Shown in pieces: positions 6,273-9,094 of a DNA stretch of 9,094 bases. How positions within the stretch are numbered: position 1 is the first letter of the stretch; every line of letters begins with the position of its first letter. The stretch comes from Gammaproteobacteria bacterium (GTDB lineage Bacteria > Pseudomonadota > Gammaproteobacteria > Pseudomonadales > Pseudohongiellaceae): positions 1 to 9,094 of the forward strand of contig PWQG01000126.1 of assembly GCA_003556835.1 (NCBI GenBank), in the 5' to 3' direction. The notes under the pieces are model-generated. The model did not search any database, was not told where the DNA came from, and saw only the letters and a program-made list of their open reading frames with translations. The position numbers and the translations under genes are program-made.

Positions 6273-6809
6273 ATGCATGACGAAGTGTTGACCTTCTGGT
6301 TCGAGGAGCTCGAGCCAAAAATGTGGTGGGTTTCGGATCCGGAATTCGACAGGCAGATCCAGCAACGCTTTGGCGGGCTTCTTGAGCACGCCGCTCTTGG
6401 CGAATTGCTCGCCTGGCGTGAGTCTCCGCAAGGCAGGTTGGCGGAAATCATTGTGCTAGACCAGTTCACCCGAAACATACACCGTGATACACCGTCCGCC
6501 TTCTCCCTGGACCCGATGGCCCTGGTCCTGGCGCAGGAGGCGGTCGCCGCAGAGGCGCTCAACGTGCTCACCCCGACCCAGCGAGCTTTCCTGCTGATGC
6601 CATACATGCACAGCGAGTCGCAGTTGATCCACCGCTTGGCTGAACCCCTGTTCCGTGAATATACTCCCGAGGACAACTACCGCTTCGAGATCCGGCACAA
6701 GGAGATCGTGGACCGCTTCGGGCGATATCCACATCGCAACCGGATTCTGGGACGTCAATCCACGGCCGAGGAGCTCGCCTTCCTGGAGCAGCCCGGCTCG
6801 AGCTTCTGA
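6273..6809 (+). CDS. DUF924 family protein
   Basis: A 178-aa, mostly helical, soluble protein matching the DUF924 family (PF06041) over its full length. Marks are VLTFWFEELEPKMWW near the start, GRLAEIIVLDQFTRNIHRDTPSAF (54-77), AFLLMPYMHSES (105-116) and the very typical ending FGRYPHRNRILGRQSTAEELAFLEQPGSSF. Conserved Asp, Gln, Arg, His and Asn residues in these blocks suggest a catalytic or binding pocket in a TPR-like helical bundle, but no reaction is established to my knowledge. It begins 12 bp after the quinoprotein stop with only a weak purine-rich ribosome site (AGAGACAGG), so it is probably read on the same transcript. A functional tie to the quinoprotein is not shown by sequence. 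Start ATG 6273 gives the normal family N-terminus. Confidence 0.9.
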   Translation: MHDEVLTFWFEELEPKMWWVSDPEFDRQIQQRFGGLLEHAALGELLAWRESPQGRLAEIIVLDQFTRNIHRDTPSAFSLDPMALVLAQEAVAAEALNVLTPTQRAFLLMPYMHSESQLIHRLAEPLFREYTPEDNYRFEIRHKEIVDRFGRYPHRNRILGRQSTAEELAFLEQPGSSF

Positions 6810-6907
6810 GCGAAGGTAAACTGTCCGTACTATCGGGATTGCGAGCCGGCCAATCCCCGTTCGACATCCGCGACTGGCGTCCAAGGTGGGAATGCTGGAG
6901 TAGCAGA

Positions 6908-7360
6908 ATGAGTTTCAAAACCGATTTCGTGGTTCCTGAAGACAAGGCCGAATGGCGCGAACTGTTCAATGGATACGCGGATTTCTACCAGTCACCCATG
7001 AATGACCCCATTGCGGACACTGTCTGGCAATGGTTGCTGGACCCGGACCATGTACTCGAAGGATTACTGGTACGGGACGCAGACGGAAAAGCCGTGGGAC
7101 TGGCACACGTCCGATCCTGCCCCCGGCCACTGGCGGGTAGTGAAATCGGCTTCCTGGACGACATGTTCGTGGCGGAAAATGCTCGCGGCAGTGGTGCAGC
7201 GGATGCTTTGTTCGAACGACTACGCGAACTCGCCAAGGAGCGAGACTGGTCCGCCCTGCGCTGGATCACCCAACATTTCAACGAGCGCGGCCGGGCTTTT
7301 TATGACCGCTATACTGGCGGCCCGAGTGACTTTATTCTCTACCAATGGAAAAGCCCATGA
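6908..7360 (+). CDS. GNAT family N-acetyltransferase
   Basis: A 150-aa protein of usual single-domain GNAT size. The acetyl-CoA-binding region is clear: strand GFLDDMFVAENA (81-92), then the R/Q-x-x-G-x-G/A type loop RGSGAADALFERL (93-105) and helix. The later NERGRAFYDRYTG (125-137) is the usual C-terminal helix and tyrosine region, and VGLAHVRS (63-70) is the strand before. It transfers an acyl group from CoA to an amine, but the substrate cannot be read from sequence. I chose ATG 6908 because GGAG (6897-6900) lies seven bases upstream. A longer frame opening at TTG 6839 adds residues unlike the family. Its stop overlaps the next gene's start (ATGA at 7357-7360), so the two are probably translationally coupled. 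A 98-bp gap separates it from DUF924. Confidence 0.88.
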   Translation: MSFKTDFVVPEDKAEWRELFNGYADFYQSPMNDPIADTVWQWLLDPDHVLEGLLVRDADGKAVGLAHVRSCPRPLAGSEIGFLDDMFVAENARGSGAADALFERLRELAKERDWSALRWITQHFNERGRAFYDRYTGGPSDFILYQWKSP

Positions 7361-8352
7361 CGGAACAGTCAAGTACCCAGGTCACCGTCACCAGGGATTA
7401 TCGCTTCCCGGCAGAAGTAGTGTTCGACGCCTGGCTGGAGCCGGCCATGGTCGCGCGCTGGTTTACGCCGGAATTGGGGACAATGGTCCGCACGGACATT
7501 GATGCGCAAGAAGGAGGCATGTTCCGCTTCGACCAGCAGCGCGGCGCGGAGGTCGCCTACCACTGGGGACAATACCGGGAGATCGACCGGCCACACCGCC
7601 TGGTCTTCACCTGGTGCGCGGGTGACGAGACCGACGCCCGGGCCGCCAGCGACGACGGCAGCAGCCTGGTCAGCATTGATTTCTCCACCACCTCCAATGG
7701 CTGCAGGGTCGAGCTGACCCACGAAGTGGATGACGCCTGGGCCGAGTACAGCGAACAGATTCGCTGGGGGTGGACAACAATACTCAATGGCATTCACGAT
7801 GGCCTGAACCATAATGAGGCGCCTGTGCAGCGTGTGGCAAATGACACCCTTCGTGTCGAGCGGCTACTGCCCGGCAGCCTCGAACAGGTATGGGCCTGGC
7901 TGACCGAAGCGGACAAGCGAGCCCTGTGGCTGGCCAGTGGCGACCTGCCTGCACGAGAGGGTGAGGCATTTGCCCTGCACTTCGACCACAACAGCCTGAC
8001 GCCCGACAATGAACCGACACCGGAACGCTTTCTCGACATGGTAGGTGGTGTCTCTACCTCGCACTATCTGCTCCAGTTCAATCCGCCCCACCTCCTGCAA
8101 TTCAGTTGGGGGGAAGGCGAAGCCGAAACGCCCTCGGAAGTGACCTTCAAGCTACAGAGCGAAGGCGACCATGTCCGGTTGACCATCACTCACACCCTGC
8201 TCGGCGAGAATGTCATCGCCAATGTGGCCGGCGGCTGGCACAGCCACCTCACCGTATTGGGTGATCGGCTCGCTGGCATTGAGCCGCGTCCTTTCTGGGC
8301 ACTGCTCGAAACGGTGGAAGCCGATTACCTGTCACGCTTTTCCAGTCGCTGA
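7357..8352 (+). CDS. Tandem SRPBCC/AHSA1-domain protein (two domains in one chain)
   Basis: A 331-aa protein built from two Bet v1-like (SRPBCC, AHSA1/YndB type) domains. Domain 1 (about 10-150) has YRFPAEVVFDAWLEPAMVARWF, then GGMFRF, a DRPHRLVFTW strand and a closing helix RWGWTTILNGIHDGL. Domain 2 (about 160-328) repeats the pattern: VERLLPGSLEQVWAWLTEA, NPPHLLQFSWG, VRLTITHTLL and GGWHSHLTVLGDRLAG. Each domain forms a hydrophobic cavity. Family members bind lipids or metabolites, act in stress, or stimulate Hsp90 ATPase in eukaryotes; bacterial roles are mostly unknown. Most bacterial AHSA1 proteins have one domain (about 150 aa), so this is a duplication or fusion. ATG 7345 is also possible, but ATG 7357 overlaps the GNAT stop as ATGA, has GGAAAAG upstream and suits coupling. 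No signal peptide, so cytoplasmic. Confidence 0.85.
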   Translation: MTEQSSTQVTVTRDYRFPAEVVFDAWLEPAMVARWFTPELGTMVRTDIDAQEGGMFRFDQQRGAEVAYHWGQYREIDRPHRLVFTWCAGDETDARAASDDGSSLVSIDFSTTSNGCRVELTHEVDDAWAEYSEQIRWGWTTILNGIHDGLNHNEAPVQRVANDTLRVERLLPGSLEQVWAWLTEADKRALWLASGDLPAREGEAFALHFDHNSLTPDNEPTPERFLDMVGGVSTSHYLLQFNPPHLLQFSWGEGEAETPSEVTFKLQSEGDHVRLTITHTLLGENVIANVAGGWHSHLTVLGDRLAGIEPRPFWALLETVEADYLSRFSSR

Positions 8353-8381
8353 TGAGACCCGACGCCCGGCGAGGTGTTGCT

Positions 8382-8498
8382 TTAACGCGGCCCTGACGGC
8401 GCGTGTGCGGGTAGCGCAGGCAGGGAACCGATCATTCCATCGGGGCGCGCCTTTTCCAGCATTGCCTGGTAGGCGGGCCGTGCCTCCACCTTTTCCAT
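8382..8498 (-). pseudogene. Detached C-terminal tail of the GST, beyond an in-frame TAG
   Basis: After the TAG at 8499-8501 the same frame stays open for 38 codons to TAA at 8382-8384. It reads MEKVEARPAYQAMLEKARP and then a low-complexity Pro/Ala tail. The VEARPAYQxxLEK piece is the usual last helix of bacterial GSTs, which follows directly on FPNINA before the stop. One base change (for example from TGG or TAC) would explain the break. It is either lost from the product, reached by readthrough, or the TAG is a sequencing error. Confidence 0.7.
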
Positions 8499-9094
8499 CT
8501 AGGCATTGATGTTGGGGAATTGTTGCTGATCCACAATATTCAACTGAAAGGCAAAATTCAGAGGAAACAGCATCATGATGTCGGCAGCGGAGAAATCGGC
8601 GCCGCCAAACCACGGCTTGTCATCAAGAAAATCCTCGGCATACTGCACTACTGCCTCGGAGTCCACCAAAGGAGAGCGTTCCGTGGGCGGCTGGATTTGC
8701 CAGACCCGATAGTCGGCAATGGCCCTGGCAGCCAGAGAGCCCTCGGAATAATGGATCCACATCAGGTGTGTGGCAAAATCGGGAGAATCCAGCGGAGGAA
8801 CCAGCCGGCCGTCGCCATGGCGAGCCAGAATCATTTCAATGATTGCACCGGACTCGACCAGCACCTGGCCATCATAGGTCACGGTGGGAGCAACCGGCAT
8901 CTCCGGGTTGACTGCGCGGATGGCCGCCATGGATGCGCCAAGGTCGCCCCGGGTGTACTCCAGATTGTAATCAAGCCCCAGCTCTTCCATCAGCCAGACC
9001 AGCCGTTCGGATCGGCGGCCTTCCAGATGATAGATGGTGAATTCCGGCAGAGCTCCCGCTCCTTGCCCATCGTCACCTTGTGCATTGGCAAAAC
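8499..9094 (-). CDS. Glutathione S-transferase, open at the right edge and cut short by TAG
   Basis: The visible frame runs in from beyond 9094 to TAG 8499-8501, 197 residues. The thioredoxin-like domain starts at FTIYHLEGRRSERLVWLMEELG; the family Ser/Arg region (RRSER) follows the first strand. Then come MPVAPTVTYDGQ with the expected cis-Pro and VESGAI (glutathione gamma-Glu binding Glu-Ser). The helical domain shows WIHYSEGSLAARAIADYR, DDKPWFGGADFSAADIMM (N-capping box) and FPNINA. ATG 8990 is not the true start, because it would delete the first strand and helix, and no other start codon lies in frame before the edge. About 16 residues (FANAQGDDGQGAGALP) precede the fold, an extension or possibly the end of a signal peptide. 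The product lacks the usual last helix. The family conjugates glutathione to electrophiles or reduces substrates; the substrate here is unknown. Confidence 0.8.
   Translation of the reverse strand, partial: FANAQGDDGQGAGALPEFTIYHLEGRRSERLVWLMEELGLDYNLEYTRGDLGASMAAIRAVNPEMPVAPTVTYDGQVLVESGAIIEMILARHGDGRLVPPLDSPDFATHLMWIHYSEGSLAARAIADYRVWQIQPPTERSPLVDSEAVVQYAEDFLDDKPWFGGADFSAADIMMLFPLNFAFQLNIVDQQQFPNINA

Noticed and set aside
5238..6431. Long (397-codon) minus-strand open frame
   Set aside because: It is antisense to the quinoprotein gene, whose family match is clear over its whole length. The antisense translation shows no recognisable domain, and its openness follows from GC-rich codon use.
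6839..6907. N-terminal extension of the GNAT from TTG 6839
   Set aside because: The extra residues do not resemble a GNAT start, and ATG 6908 has a good GGAG at proper spacing.
8353..8381. Possible bidirectional terminator between the SRPBCC gene and the GST tail
   Set aside because: The GC-rich bases there do not form a stem of useful length followed by a T-run on either strand.

Overview
The window looks like chromosomal DNA (fairly GC-rich, densely packed) from a free-living, probably marine or aquatic, gammaproteobacterium. This rests on the mix of families and their sequence style; there is no rRNA or other firm taxonomic marker. I see no tRNA, rRNA, CRISPR, insertion sequence, integrase or phage gene.

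Layout. (a) 1-1760: a left-truncated SbtA-type sodium/bicarbonate transporter gene (minus) diverges from a LysR regulator (plus) of the CbbR/CmpR type. The 129-bp gap holds a candidate promoter and a LysR-like dyad, so the pair looks like a self-contained, regulated inorganic-carbon uptake module. (b) 1917-2540: a 34-aa single-helix membrane peptide, then a DUF1269-type membrane protein, 12 bp apart and probably one operon. (c) 2608-4224 (minus): an unusual two-domain enzyme, an Fe(II)/2-oxoglutarate prolyl-4-hydroxylase-like domain fused to a tubulin-tyrosine-ligase-like ATP-grasp domain. (d) 4225-4502: a 278-bp divergent intergenic region with three inverted repeats. One of them pairs completely only in the minus-strand RNA, the leader of the fusion gene. 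(e) 4503-8352 (plus): a secreted quinoprotein (PQQ-type) dehydrogenase with altered active-site positions, a DUF924 protein, a GNAT acetyltransferase, and a tandem SRPBCC/AHSA1 protein coupled to the GNAT by an ATGA overlap. (f) 8382-9094 (minus): a glutathione S-transferase open at the right edge. An in-frame TAG cuts off what reads as a normal GST C-terminal helix.

The main candidates for something little described are the hydroxylase-TTL fusion with its structured leader, the divergent quinoprotein facing it across a shared dyad-rich control region, and the amber-interrupted GST. The tie between fusion enzyme and quinoprotein is inferred from the shared intergenic region only.
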